From GCA-2862585 sp049890295 (GTDB lineage Bacteria > Bacteroidota > Bacteroidia > Flavobacteriales > UBA7312), in the NCBI GenBank assembly GCA_049890295.1, contig JBMHBP010000004.1, forward strand, positions 62,001-126,000: 64,000 bases of DNA. The letters run 5' to 3'. A model generated the notes under the pieces. It had not been told where the DNA came from and did no database searches. It saw only the letters and a list, made by a program, of their open reading frames with translations. Of the stretch, positions 17,048-26,658 are shown piece after piece. Each line of letters starts with the position of its first letter. The stretch's first letter is position 1. The position numbers and the translations under genes were made by a program.

Positions 17048-18016
17048 ATGAAAACGACGGAAGAATTACGAACAATTCTAGAGCAAGAATTACTCAGTTT
17101 AAAATACCCTACTGAGCCAGCCGACTTATATGCCCCAATAGAGTATATTTTGTCATTAGGTGGCAAGCGTATGCGACCTATTCTTCTGTTATTAGCCCAG
17201 CAAATGTATTCTAGCGATACAACTAAAGAGGCAATAATGCCAGCCATTGCCTTAGAAGTGTTTCATAATTTTACTTTACTACATGATGATATAATGGACC
17301 AAGCACCAGTAAGGCGTGGACAAATAACCGTTCATAACAAATGGAACCAGAATGTTGCCATTCTTTCAGGTGATGCCATGCTTATTCAATCCTATCAATA
17401 CCTATGTCATCTACCACAAGACAAACTTGTTGAATGCCTCAATGTGTTTAACACCATGGCATTACAAGTATGTGAGGGGCAACAATACGATATGGATTTT
17501 GAAATTCAAGCAGAAGTAGATTTATCGTCATACTTAAAAATGATTGAATACAAGACAGCTGTATTATTAGGAGCAGCTCTCAAAATGGGTGCAATTATTG
17601 GAGGAGCATCAAAAAAAGATACCGAACAATTGTATGAGTTTGGAAGAAATATAGGTATAGCATTTCAAATAAAAGATGACTTATTAGATGTATTTGGCGA
17701 CACGAATAAGTTTGGTAAACAGCTTGGAGGAGATATAATCGCCAACAAAAAAACATGTCTATATCTTAAAGCCGTATCATTATCTGATGGCGAAAAAAAA
17801 ATGGACCTAGTCAATTTATACAGTTCAGAGACCATCAACCCCACCGAAAAAGTTGAAAATGTAAAGCACCTTTACGAAACTCTAGAAATTGAACAACACA
17901 TCAATGAATTAATCAATGAGTTTTACGACAAAGCCATGTTACATTTGAATACAATCCAAAAAGATACCACAGAATTGAAACAATTTGCTTCTCAGCTTAA
18001 AACACGAGTTAGCTGA
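17048..18016 (+). CDS. Trans polyprenyl diphosphate synthase
   Basis: This 322-residue enzyme condenses isopentenyl diphosphate onto allylic diphosphates to make longer isoprenoid chains, for example the quinone side chain. The two Mg-binding aspartate motifs are present: DDIMD at residues 80-84 and DDLLD at 210-214. GGKRMRP (39-45) provides the IPP-binding basic residues. The start at ATG 17048, 2 bases after rfbA, gives the correct N-terminus; an upstream start at 16928 would overlap rfbA by over 100 bases. Product chain length (FPP, GGPP or longer) cannot be fixed by eye. Confidence 0.9.
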   Translation: MKTTEELRTILEQELLSLKYPTEPADLYAPIEYILSLGGKRMRPILLLLAQQMYSSDTTKEAIMPAIALEVFHNFTLLHDDIMDQAPVRRGQITVHNKWNQNVAILSGDAMLIQSYQYLCHLPQDKLVECLNVFNTMALQVCEGQQYDMDFEIQAEVDLSSYLKMIEYKTAVLLGAALKMGAIIGGASKKDTEQLYEFGRNIGIAFQIKDDLLDVFGDTNKFGKQLGGDIIANKKTCLYLKAVSLSDGEKKMDLVNLYSSETINPTEKVENVKHLYETLEIEQHINELINEFYDKAMLHLNTIQKDTTELKQFASQLKTRVS

Positions 18017-18070
18017 TTTTTTCCTATTTAAAATAGCGTTAAAAAACAGTAAAAAATAAATAAATTTCAA

Positions 18071-18078
18071 TAGTTTTG
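18071..18078 (+). promoter_or_regulatory. -7 box of sucAB
   Basis: TAgtTTTG lies 19 bases before the sucA ATG at 18098 in the 81-base gap after the polyprenyl synthase gene. No TTTG at the -33 distance was seen. Confidence 0.5.
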
Positions 18079-18097
18079 CTTTAGCTAGAGAAATCAA

Positions 18098-20806
18098 ATG
18101 GCGAACAAATTTTCTTTTCTAGGAGCAGTTCACTCAAACATGATAGAAATCATGTACGAGCAGTATATTCAAGACCCAAAATCCGTTAACGAAGAATGGC
18201 GGAATTTTTTCACTGGTTTTGATTTTGCAAAAGAAGTTTATTCAGAAGAAGATGAAGTTCCTGAAACTTTTAAAAAAGAATTTCAGGTTATCAACCTCAT
18301 TGACGCCTATCGCAAGAGTGGTCATTTGTTCACTCATACCAATCCAGTAAGAGAACGAAGAAAATATACACCTACTCTAGAAATTTCTAATTTTGGACTT
18401 GACGAGTCTGATTTAGAAACTGTTTTTCAGGCAGGTTCGCAAGTTGGAATTGGCCCCTCGACCCTCAGAGATATCATCACTCATCTGAAACAGGTATACT
18501 GCCAGTCCATTGGGGTAGAATATATGTACATTAGAAAGCCTGATCAGGTTGAATGGATCAAAAATCGATTACACAAGAATAGTAACACGCCTACTTTTAA
18601 CATTGAAGAGAAAAAACAAATTTTAAGAAAGCTAAATCAGGCAGTAGCTTTTGAAAGTTTCCTTCACAAGAAGTTCGTTGGTCAAAAACGTTTTTCATTG
18701 GAGGGTGCAGAGGCTTTAATACCTGCTTTAGATGCCTTAATTGAAAAGGGTGCCGAATTAGGTGTTGAAGAATACGTAATGGGAATGGCTCACCGTGGTC
18801 GTTTAAATGTATTAGCTAATATTTTTAACAAAACTTACAAAGATATTTTTTCTGAGTTCGAAGGTAAAGAATATGAAGATAATTTATTTTCCGGTGATGT
18901 AAAGTATCACCTTGGTTTTACTTCAGAACAACAGTGTAATAATGGCAAGAACGTAAAAATGTCCTTGTCCCCAAACCCCTCACATTTAGAAGCTGTAGAT
19001 CCCGTTGTACAGGGGATAGCACGTGCTAAAATTGATCAACATTACAAATCAGACAACTCTAAACTAGTACCTATTCTTATTCATGGTGATGCCGCCTTAG
19101 CCGGACAAGGTGTAGTATATGAAGTTGTTCAAATGGCCCAATTAGATGGTTATAAAACTGGAGGAACCATTCATATAGTTGTCAACAATCAGGTCGGTTT
19201 TACTACCAATTATTTAGATGCACGATCGAGCACCTATTGTACAGATATCGGTAAAGTGACTTTATCACCCGTCTTTCATGTCAATGGTGACGATGTAGAA
19301 GCCGTTGTACATGCTGTAGAGATTGCTATAGAATACCGACAAAAGTATAATAAAGACGTCTTTATAGATTTATTGTGCTACAGAAAATATGGACATAACG
19401 AAGGTGATGAACCTCGCTTTACTCAGCCCATGCTTTACAAAGCCATCAGCAAGCACCCTAACCCCAGAGAGATATACAATCAGAAACTTATCAGTGAAGG
19501 TGTAGTAGGAACAAATATTGCTAAGGAGATGGCCGAAGAGTTTAAACAACTCCTTCAAGATAGATTTGACGAGTCTAAGGAAATAGAAAAGGCTCATATT
19601 ACACCCTTTATGCAAAGCGAGTGGGAAGGGTTACGTAAATCCAAAGATCAAGATTTTATAAAATCACCAGATACTTCTGTAGCAAAAAAGCTTCTAAAAG
19701 AAATAGCCTATAAGTTGTATAATGTTTCTGAAAAGGAAGCTTTATTCAAAAAAACAAAACGTCTATTATCTGATCAACAAAAGATGATAGAAAGCACTAA
19801 TATCCTAGATTGGGGAATGGCCGAGCTATTAGCTTACGGGACCCTACTTCATGAAGGTCACCCAGTTAGGATCAGCGGTCAGGATGTTGAGCGAGGAACG
19901 TTTTCTCATCGTCATGCAGTACTAAAACTTGAAGAATCAGAACGGGAGATAATCCCTTTAAATGCCATTCATCCAACTGTAAAATTTGAGGCTTATAACT
20001 CACTTTTATCGGAATATGGAGTCTTAGGTTTTGACTATGGATTTGCCATGGCTAGTCCTCATTCACTGACCATTTGGGAGGCTCAGTTTGGTGATTTTGG
20101 TAATGGTGCTCAAATTATGATTGACCAATTTATTTCTTCTGCAGAAGATAAGTGGCGTACATTTAATGGATTGGTTATGTTATTACCACATGGTTATGAA
20201 GGTCAGGGTGCGGAACACTCCAGTGCACGCATGGAACGTTTTTTACAAATGTGTGCTCTCCATAATTTACAAGTTGTTAACTGTACAACGCCGGCCAATT
20301 TCTTTCATGTACTTAGACGACAGTTAAAACGTGAGTTTAGAAAACCACTAGTAGTTTTTACACCAAAAAGTTTGTTGAGACACCCTTTGTGTATTTCTAG
20401 TATAGAAGATTTGTCGTCAGGGTGCTTCCGCGAACTATTTGATGATGAAACTGTAAAGCCTTCTGAGGTTAAAAAAGTAGTGTTTTGTAGTGGAAAATTA
20501 TATTATGAATTATGGCAAGAAAGGGAGAAATTAGGACGAATGGATATTGCTTTAGTTCGCTTAGAGCAATTGTATCCCTTACCATTAGAACAAATAGATA
20601 CCGTAATAGAAAAATACGGCCAAGCCAAATTAGTTTGGGCACAAGAAGAACCACAAAACATGGGTGCTTGGACTCATATTTTGAATAGACTTCGTCATAT
20701 TCCTTTTGAGTTAGTTTCCAGAAGAGCAAGTGCCGCAACAGCTAGTGGATCGCCAAAGCAGGCAGCCAATAGACAACAAAAAATAATTGAAGATATTTTT
20801 AAATAG
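18098..20806 (+). CDS. sucA: 2-oxoglutarate dehydrogenase E1 component
   Basis: This 902-residue thiamine-diphosphate enzyme decarboxylates 2-oxoglutarate and transfers the succinyl group to the E2 lipoyl arm. The N-terminal segment (FSFLGAVHSNMIEIMYEQY, then EEWRNFF) is the OdhA/SucA-type E2-binding arm. MGMAHRGRLNVLANIF, GDAALAGQGVVYEVVQMA and NNQVGFTTN carry catalytic and cofactor residues. HRHAVLKLEE, GYEGQGAEHSSARMERFLQ and the C-terminal EEPQNMGAW are equally characteristic. Only 6 bases separate it from sucB. The E3 lipoamide dehydrogenase is not in the window. Confidence 0.96.
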   Translation: MANKFSFLGAVHSNMIEIMYEQYIQDPKSVNEEWRNFFTGFDFAKEVYSEEDEVPETFKKEFQVINLIDAYRKSGHLFTHTNPVRERRKYTPTLEISNFGLDESDLETVFQAGSQVGIGPSTLRDIITHLKQVYCQSIGVEYMYIRKPDQVEWIKNRLHKNSNTPTFNIEEKKQILRKLNQAVAFESFLHKKFVGQKRFSLEGAEALIPALDALIEKGAELGVEEYVMGMAHRGRLNVLANIFNKTYKDIFSEFEGKEYEDNLFSGDVKYHLGFTSEQQCNNGKNVKMSLSPNPSHLEAVDPVVQGIARAKIDQHYKSDNSKLVPILIHGDAALAGQGVVYEVVQMAQLDGYKTGGTIHIVVNNQVGFTTNYLDARSSTYCTDIGKVTLSPVFHVNGDDVEAVVHAVEIAIEYRQKYNKDVFIDLLCYRKYGHNEGDEPRFTQPMLYKAISKHPNPREIYNQKLISEGVVGTNIAKEMAEEFKQLLQDRFDESKEIEKAHITPFMQSEWEGLRKSKDQDFIKSPDTSVAKKLLKEIAYKLYNVSEKEALFKKTKRLLSDQQKMIESTNILDWGMAELLAYGTLLHEGHPVRISGQDVERGTFSHRHAVLKLEESEREIIPLNAIHPTVKFEAYNSLLSEYGVLGFDYGFAMASPHSLTIWEAQFGDFGNGAQIMIDQFISSAEDKWRTFNGLVMLLPHGYEGQGAEHSSARMERFLQMCALHNLQVVNCTTPANFFHVLRRQLKREFRKPLVVFTPKSLLRHPLCISSIEDLSSGCFRELFDDETVKPSEVKKVVFCSGKLYYELWQEREKLGRMDIALVRLEQLYPLPLEQIDTVIEKYGQAKLVWAQEEPQNMGAWTHILNRLRHIPFELVSRRASAATASGSPKQAANRQQKIIEDIFK

Positions 20807-20812
20807 AATACT

Positions 20813-21994
20813 ATGCTATTAGAAATGAAAGTACCTAGTCCGGGAGAGTCAATCTCTGAAGTAGAAATCGCTTTGTGGTTGGTTGAAGACGGAGACTATG
20901 TTGAAAAAGATCAAGAAATTGCTGAGGTCGACTCTGACAAAGCCACTTTGGCATTACCAGCCGAAGAAAGTGGTACCATTAAGTTGGTAGCCGAAGAAGG
21001 TGATACCGTAGCTGTTGGCCAGGTTGTATGTATTATTGATACCGAGGGTGAAGGTCAAGCCAAGCCAACCTCAACGTCAGAGACCAACCCACAAGTTTCA
21101 GCTCCTGTTCAGCCCACAAAGGCTGTTGATGCTAAAGCAACACCATTAGCTAAGGCTATTATTTCTCAAAATGATCTATCCACCAAAGATGTAAAAGGTA
21201 CTGGCGAAGGCGGTAAAATCTTAAAAGAAGATGTTATAGAAGCTATGGCCTCAGTAAAGACTGATGGTCCTCGCGGAATGGAACGTAAAAAAATGTCCAT
21301 GCTAAGGCGTAAAGTCGCTCAACGCCTAGTTTCTGTTAAAAATGATACTGCCATGCTTACCACCTTTAACGAGGTTGATATGTCAGCCATATTTGACATT
21401 AGAAAAGAATATAAGGAACGTTTTAAGGAAAAGTACGACGTTAGCCTAGGCTTCATGTCATTTTTTACTAAAGCCATTACTACTGCCCTTCAGGAATTTC
21501 CTGATGTAAATGCTCAAATTGATGGTAAGGAAATTATTTATCATAACTATACCGATATAAGTATTGCAGTGAGTGCCCCCAAAGGATTAATGGTACCAGT
21601 TATTCGTAATGCCGAACTCTTGAATTTTATGGAGGTTGAAAGTGAGGTTAAGCGTTTAGCTATACGAGCCAGAGACGGCCATATTACGCCTGATGAGATG
21701 TTGGGAGGGACCTTTACTATCACCAATGGTGGTGTATTTGGTTCCATGTTATCAACGCCAATTATCAACCCACCTCAATCGGCTATTTTGGGTATGCACA
21801 ATATTGTAGAACGACCTGTAGCCGTTAATGGTCAGGTAGAAATACGTCCAATGATGTATGTGGCCTTATCTTACGACCACCGAATAATTGATGGTAGGGA
21901 GTCAGTAGGCTTTTTATGTCGAGTTAAGGAGTGTTTGGAAGACCCTGCGACTCACTTATTAAACAGTGATATAAAGAGTAGTTTAGGGCTCTAA
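20813..21994 (+). CDS. sucB: Dihydrolipoyl succinyltransferase, 2-oxoglutarate dehydrogenase E2
   Basis: This 393-residue E2 forms the structural core of the complex. Its lipoyl domain (about residues 1-76) has the modified lysine K43 in VDSDKATLALPA. A Pro/Thr/Ala-rich hinge is followed by the peripheral subunit-binding domain (about 122-158, ATPLAKAIISQNDLS). The C-terminal catalytic domain begins near 168 and ends with LSYDHRIIDGRESVGFL, which contains the catalytic His and Asp. GKEIIYHNYTDISIAVSAPKGLMVPVI is the CoA-acyltransferase core typical of SucB rather than the pyruvate E2. It shares an operon with sucA. Confidence 0.95.
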   Translation: MLLEMKVPSPGESISEVEIALWLVEDGDYVEKDQEIAEVDSDKATLALPAEESGTIKLVAEEGDTVAVGQVVCIIDTEGEGQAKPTSTSETNPQVSAPVQPTKAVDAKATPLAKAIISQNDLSTKDVKGTGEGGKILKEDVIEAMASVKTDGPRGMERKKMSMLRRKVAQRLVSVKNDTAMLTTFNEVDMSAIFDIRKEYKERFKEKYDVSLGFMSFFTKAITTALQEFPDVNAQIDGKEIIYHNYTDISIAVSAPKGLMVPVIRNAELLNFMEVESEVKRLAIRARDGHITPDEMLGGTFTITNGGVFGSMLSTPIINPPQSAILGMHNIVERPVAVNGQVEIRPMMYVALSYDHRIIDGRESVGFLCRVKECLEDPATHLLNSDIKSSLGL

Positions 21995-22102
21995 TCTTTC
22001 TCCCATAAATGTGTGTCGTTGTTTTCTGATTTTAGCAGATAGATGCCTTTTTTGACCTTAGAGAGGATTTTTATGCAATGTTTGTGAAGGCTATATATAA
22101 AC

Positions 22103-24667
22103 TTAATTCATCAAATGAACCTCGCCTAGTTTAATTTGGTTGTGTTTAGCACCATTGTATTTGGCCTTCCAAGAGTATACACCTACTGGGCAAACTTGAC
22201 CTTCATAAGTGCCGTCCCAGCCAACATTAACATCGTTGGAGTAAAAGATAACTTCTCCCCAGCGATTTATGATCCAAAATTCAAAAAAGTCGGTACAGCC
22301 TACATTGGGTACGAATACTTCATTAAGCTCGTCACCATCTGGAGTAAAGGCGTTTGGCGTATAAAATGGAATACTTTTAATGGGAGTAATTTCTCTGAAA
22401 AACGAATTTTCACAACCGTATTCGTTCACCACACTAAGCGTAATGAAGTACTGGCCTACTTCATCATAAGTATGTACCGTTGTGGTGTCTTCAGAAGTAC
22501 TAAGGCCATCTCCAAAGTCCCAGTTTAAGGAGTCATAGTCGGTGGTGAAATTAACTAATCTTACACTCTTGTCACAATTGCTAATTTGGCTTGACTCAGT
22601 GATAAAATTGGGATTAGGTTTTTCATGTACGGTTAGGTAATCGTTTAGGGTCAAGGAAGTAGTACACCCTTGTTGTGTAGTGACCTCTAAATTTACTGCA
22701 TAGGTTCCGGAAGAAGGGATACTAAAGTTTGCTGTACTACCTACAGCCGATTGGCCATTTACAGTCCAGTTCCATGCTACAATTGGATCATCCTCCTGGG
22801 GGGTGCTGTTATCATCTAGCTGAAATAGTGCTGGCGGACAGTTATTATTATCTGGTGTGGTAAAGGCTAGTGTTGGTAAAAACTTATTATTGAGGCTTAT
22901 CTCATCGGTGTACGTACAGTTGTTTGGGCTGGTAACACTTACACTATATACCCCTTCGTTAATTACAGAAATAGTTTGAGTGGTTTCATTTGTATTCCAC
23001 AAATAGGCTGTGGCTAAACTTCCTGCGTCTAATTCTATAGCTGGCATACCATCACAAATGACTTGATCTGGACCTAATGAAAAATTAAAATCGTCAATAT
23101 TAATACTTACTGAAACAGTATCTCTACTGCCACAACTGCCATCGCCCATTACGGTGTAGGTGGTGTTTTGTGTAGGGCTAGCTGTAGGGTTGGAGCTATT
23201 TGAGTTATCTAATGTAGCCCCCGGCGACCACTCATAGTTTTGACCACCACTAACGTTCAAAGCAATACTTTCGCCTGGGCAAATCGTAGTGCTGGGTGTG
23301 ATGGTAAATGTAGGTTCACTAATAGCATCAGAGTAGATTTCAATATCGCCAAATGACATTTTATTACCGCCTGTATTTCCACCACCAGTATAGTCTACAT
23401 CGACATAAATACTTGAAGTTTGAACATAATTAGTAGCGTTTACATCCATTGAATTACCTTCTACATTTATACCTGCCAAGCCATAGACATATTCTTGTCC
23501 TACAATATCATTGAAGCCAGAAAATCTAAGAGCATCACCAGTAGCCCAAATTATCTTTTCACATTCTATACCATTGGTCGTTTCTCGATTGCCTAAAGCT
23601 ACCCCACCTGCCGTATTATCGGCATCTTGAGGGGAATTATAATTTCCAACATAATATTGTTTTGACATGCTCCAACTTCCAGCCGTATTGACGTATTCGA
23701 AAAGTCGTGAACTGTGGGCACCCGGTGTATATTGATTATCCCAACCACCGAAAGAACTCCATCCCCCTTGTACCTTTTCACAGACATACATATTACCTTC
23801 TGAACTTATGGTAATATCAGAAATGGGGTAAGAAGCACCAGTCAATCCGTTTGTGAAACTACCCATATTATCTTCTAGACTAAAACATAAGGTTTCTGTC
23901 CCTGTAAATTCGCCAGAATTATCTAAATCAATGGACCAAACTGAATTGTTAGTATTAGTAGTAATATTGAGTGAATTATCTTCTGTCCATTGCGAAAAAT
24001 AGACTCTTACGGTTCCATTATCTTCGTGAACAGCAATACCCCAAAGGGCCTCACCATGACCACTAAATGTGCCAGTAGGAGTGGCGTCTGGTGAAAAAGG
24101 ATCGTAGGTAGAAAGTAAATTTCCATCCATATCAAATCGGTAAATTTTACCGTCTTCGAAATTGGTAATAAACAATTGATTGTTCCATTTGTCGTGAGCA
24201 ATATTACCTAGACCGTTACCTTCATTTGGAATTTGATTAGCTCCATTGCCTGTAGTAATAAAGGGGCTTACTAACCATGTGTCTGCATCCATTTTATATA
24301 CACCGCCGTCTCCAGCAACACCATTATTCGTACCTGTTGACCCGCTTGAAGATATAGCTTTAGTAGAGGTAAAATATACGTTTTTACTATTATCAATAGT
24401 TAGCCCAAATACATCTCCCATATTAGTGCCTTTCCATGAATCAGCAACTGCCGGGTCAGTAGGTGTAAATGAATTGGTGGCCCAATTTAATCCTAATGGT
24501 GCTGTAGCATTATTTTCTAAATTATAAATAGAGAAAGCATTCCATTCTCCACCACTGCCAGTCCAATGAGTTATTATTGCCATACCATTAGTAAGCGGCT
24601 GGGCGGTGCTAAAAAACGAACAAACCACCAATAGCAATATGGAAAATACTGAGTTAAGGTTAAGCAT
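22103..24667 (-). CDS. Large secreted protein with PKD-like domains and type B T9SS sorting domain
   Basis: An 854-residue exported protein. It has a signal peptide (about 1-22, ending FFSTAQP). Residues to roughly 440 are rich in Asn, Gly and Asp with repeated YRFDMDG/VYKMDAD-type segments, suggesting a beta-propeller. Ig/PKD-like modules follow (FTITPSTTICPGESIALNVSGG; then a DSLNWDFGDG PKD motif near 740). The last 85 residues are a type B gliding-motility-associated C-terminal domain: PNAFTPDGDELNEVF, INRWGEVIF, WDGTYEGQVCPVGVYSW. The protein is therefore expected on the surface or released through T9SS. A role in adhesion is plausible but not shown. It stands alone, with 100-base gaps on both sides that hold nothing I recognise. 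Confidence 0.8.
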   Translation of the reverse strand: MLNLNSVFSILLLVVCSFFSTAQPLTNGMAIITHWTGSGGEWNAFSIYNLENNATAPLGLNWATNSFTPTDPAVADSWKGTNMGDVFGLTIDNSKNVYFTSTKAISSSGSTGTNNGVAGDGGVYKMDADTWLVSPFITTGNGANQIPNEGNGLGNIAHDKWNNQLFITNFEDGKIYRFDMDGNLLSTYDPFSPDATPTGTFSGHGEALWGIAVHEDNGTVRVYFSQWTEDNSLNITTNTNNSVWSIDLDNSGEFTGTETLCFSLEDNMGSFTNGLTGASYPISDITISSEGNMYVCEKVQGGWSSFGGWDNQYTPGAHSSRLFEYVNTAGSWSMSKQYYVGNYNSPQDADNTAGGVALGNRETTNGIECEKIIWATGDALRFSGFNDIVGQEYVYGLAGINVEGNSMDVNATNYVQTSSIYVDVDYTGGGNTGGNKMSFGDIEIYSDAISEPTFTITPSTTICPGESIALNVSGGQNYEWSPGATLDNSNSSNPTASPTQNTTYTVMGDGSCGSRDTVSVSINIDDFNFSLGPDQVICDGMPAIELDAGSLATAYLWNTNETTQTISVINEGVYSVSVTSPNNCTYTDEISLNNKFLPTLAFTTPDNNNCPPALFQLDDNSTPQEDDPIVAWNWTVNGQSAVGSTANFSIPSSGTYAVNLEVTTQQGCTTSLTLNDYLTVHEKPNPNFITESSQISNCDKSVRLVNFTTDYDSLNWDFGDGLSTSEDTTTVHTYDEVGQYFITLSVVNEYGCENSFFREITPIKSIPFYTPNAFTPDGDELNEVFVPNVGCTDFFEFWIINRWGEVIFYSNDVNVGWDGTYEGQVCPVGVYSWKAKYNGAKHNQIKLGEVHLMN

Positions 24668-24772
24668 GATAAACTTGTAAAGGTATGACCTAAAATTACA
24701 AAAAAATTATATCAAACAATAATTTTAAGTTTCTTGTTTTAGCGTTGTGCTTACGCGTTCAAAGTAAAACTA

Positions 24773-25498
24773 TTACTCTAGAAAAAAATATCGAAAATCT
24801 ATAGTCAAATAGTTTCCAGATAAATCAATGAATTTGGAAGTGTTACCCCTAGGAGCTTCTTCATTAAAGGTATAAGTTCCATCATTGTATTCTGGGAATG
24901 ATCGAGCAGTATTTTTCCATGGTCGGTGAAAACTTAATCCTACATATATAATTCCATTTGTAAGTGATCGGTTTTCAATACCTAAATTAGCAACAAAGGC
25001 AGACTGTATTTTCTTACGCCTTGAGGTACTTACAAAGTAGAAATCATTTTGTTCTCCAAAACTGATTATATCTGCTGGAAATACATTTAATGAATTTCCA
25101 AATGAAGCATTTAAGAAGTAGTATTCTGATACTCTGACATAAGATAATAACTGAATAGGAATTTCATAGGATCTAAGGCTGTAACTAGAGTAATCGGAAA
25201 GATTGCTTGCATTATTTTCGATATATAGTTGATACCTTCTATTGACTAAATTTAAGCCTGTTTCAATAGAAAATGTAGAACTTAAATTATAGCGAACAAT
25301 CATGCCTAATGATTGCCCATACTTTGGTTTAAGGTTAAATTTATAGTTGTCAAATTTATAGGTCGTGTTTCCAGAGTTTAGGTAGGCGGCCGGCACTATT
25401 GGTTTTAGTTGTAAGCCAAAAGCAAATTTAGATACTTGCTGTTGCCCAAAAACCATTAGGGGCAATAAACAAATAAGTAAAAGGCTTCTTTTAATCAT
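24773..25498 (-). CDS. Outer-membrane beta-barrel protein (PorT-like family)
   Basis: A protein of 241 residues from the preferred start ATG 25498. It has a signal peptide (MIKRSLLLICLLPLMVFGQ) and alternating hydrophobic strands such as FAFGLQLKPIVPAAY, GMIVRYNLSSTFSIETGLNLVNRRYQLY and YLTIDFRYFFLE. The terminal aromatic strand is typical of a small outer-membrane barrel. Such 8- to 10-strand proteins are common in Bacteroidota and usually annotated only as porin family or PorT-like. I prefer ATG 25498 over a longer frame from 25537, because it starts cleanly with the signal peptide. The start overlaps the Nfu stop by 8 bases, implying co-translation. No function can be assigned. Confidence 0.65.
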   Translation of the reverse strand: MIKRSLLLICLLPLMVFGQQQVSKFAFGLQLKPIVPAAYLNSGNTTYKFDNYKFNLKPKYGQSLGMIVRYNLSSTFSIETGLNLVNRRYQLYIENNASNLSDYSSYSLRSYEIPIQLLSYVRVSEYYFLNASFGNSLNVFPADIISFGEQNDFYFVSTSRRKKIQSAFVANLGIENRSLTNGIIYVGLSFHRPWKNTARSFPEYNDGTYTFNEEAPRGNTSKFIDLSGNYLTIDFRYFFLE

Positions 25499-26090
25499 TA
25501 TCGGCAATGACTTCGTTAACTTCTTCTGGAAGCTCACGTTTTAACAAGCCTTCAATACCAGATTTTAGTGTCATACTTGATGAAGGGCAGCCACTACAGG
25601 CACCTTGTAAGGATACGGTGACGGTTCCTTTTTCAAACTTTTTAAGTGAAATAAAACCACCGTCTTGTTCTACAGCTGGCCGAACGTATTCGTCTAGTAA
25701 ATCTGCTATCTTTTTCTCTATAGGTGAAAACTCTCTATTTAATTCTTCTTTGTGAGTAACTGTTTTACTTTTCTTTGGCGATACATTTTCGCTGATGACT
25801 TCTCCGCCTTCAACTAAAAAATCACGAATAAATTCTCTCATCTCAACCACAATGTCTGACCATTCTATGGAATTTTCTTTTTTTGTAACTGAAATAAAGT
25901 GATTACTTATAAAAATACTTTCCACAAAGGGAAAACCGAATAGCTCTAAAGCTAAAGGAGATCCAATAGCTTCAGCTCTATTATTAAATTCATAAATATT
26001 TTGATCTACAAGCAATCGATTAGCAACAAATTTCATTACCCTAGGATTAGGGGTTGCTTCTGCATATAAAGAGGTAGGAACTTTTGTCAT
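25491..26090 (-). CDS. Nfu-type iron-sulfur cluster scaffold/carrier (two domains)
   Basis: A 199-residue protein with the eukaryotic/mitochondrial-like Nfu layout. An N-terminal Nfu_N domain (about 1-95: YAEATPNPRVMKFVANRLL...) is joined by a charged linker to the C-terminal NifU domain (about 122-199). The cluster-binding cysteines are C165 and C168 in ACSGCPSS. It should carry 4Fe-4S clusters to client enzymes. A second, single-domain Nfu lies at 57349-57609. Divergent from a gamma-carbonic-anhydrase-like gene with only 52 bases between the starts. Confidence 0.9.
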   Translation of the reverse strand: MTKVPTSLYAEATPNPRVMKFVANRLLVDQNIYEFNNRAEAIGSPLALELFGFPFVESIFISNHFISVTKKENSIEWSDIVVEMREFIRDFLVEGGEVISENVSPKKSKTVTHKEELNREFSPIEKKIADLLDEYVRPAVEQDGGFISLKKFEKGTVTVSLQGACSGCPSSSMTLKSGIEGLLKRELPEEVNEVIADND

Positions 26091-26103
26091 TGTTATTTTT
26101 TAG

Positions 26104-26111
26104 CAAATTTA
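26104..26111 (-). promoter_or_regulatory. -7 box of the leftward Nfu gene
   Basis: The reverse strand reads TAaaTTTG, 13 bases before the start at 26090. It is back-to-back with the rightward box at 26123-26130. Confidence 0.55.
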
Positions 26112-26122
26112 CGTCATTCTTT

Positions 26123-26130
26123 TATCTTTG
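26123..26130 (+). promoter_or_regulatory. -7 box of the gamma-carbonic-anhydrase-like gene
   Basis: TAtcTTTG lies 12 bases before ATG 26143. Its TTG triplet is also an in-frame pseudo-start at 26128, which I reject as an initiator. Confidence 0.55.
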
Positions 26131-26142
26131 AAAATAAAACCG

Positions 26143-26658
26143 ATGGCATTAATTAAAAGTGTAAATGAAAAGTCACCTAAGCTTCATAAGACGGTTTTTT
26201 TAGCCGAAAACGCAACAGTAGTAGGCGATGTAGAAATGGGGTATGAATGTAGCGTATGGTTCAACGCGGTCATTAGGGGCGATGTAAACTACATCAAAAT
26301 AGGAAATAAAGTAAATGTCCAGGATGGTGCAGTCATTCATTGTACTTTTCAGAAATATGCTACCGAAATTGGTGATAATGTTTCAATCGGACATAATGCT
26401 TTGGTTCATGGTTGTACCATTCACAATAACGTCTTAATTGGTATGGGAGCTATTGTAATGGATGGTGTAATAATTGAGTCTAATTCAATTATAGCCGCAG
26501 GGGCTGTGGTGCTGGAAGGCACCAAAGTTGAGGGTGGTTCTATTTATGCTGGAGTACCAGCCAAAAAAATAAAAACACTTAGCCAAGAGCAAACGTCTGT
26601 TTTAGTCCAAGGAATTGCTAAAAATTATGTAATGTATTCTTCGTGGTTTAAGGATTAA
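26143..26658 (+). CDS. Gamma-carbonic-anhydrase family hexapeptide-repeat protein
   Basis: A 171-residue left-handed beta-helix protein built from hexapeptide repeats (VVGDVEMG, VIRGDVNYIKIGNKVNVQDGAVIH, IGDNVSIGHNALVHGC, IAAGAVVLEG). Three histidines lie at the zinc positions of gamma-class carbonic anhydrases: H66, H84 and H89. Whether it has carbonic anhydrase activity is open, since YrdA/PaaY-like relatives keep the zinc site but show weak or other activities. I start at ATG 26143; a TTG six codons earlier lies inside the promoter box. The 3' end overlaps convergent murI by 11 bases. Confidence 0.88.
   Translation: MALIKSVNEKSPKLHKTVFLAENATVVGDVEMGYECSVWFNAVIRGDVNYIKIGNKVNVQDGAVIHCTFQKYATEIGDNVSIGHNALVHGCTIHNNVLIGMGAIVMDGVIIESNSIIAAGAVVLEGTKVEGGSIYAGVPAKKIKTLSQEQTSVLVQGIAKNYVMYSSWFKD

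Noticed and set aside
18017..18060. Possible terminator after the polyprenyl synthase (CTAT/ATAG)
   Set aside because: Four-base-pair stem, no clear T-run.
22136..22528. 130-codon frame opposite the type B sorting domain
   Set aside because: Antisense shadow of a textbook T9SS C-terminal domain.
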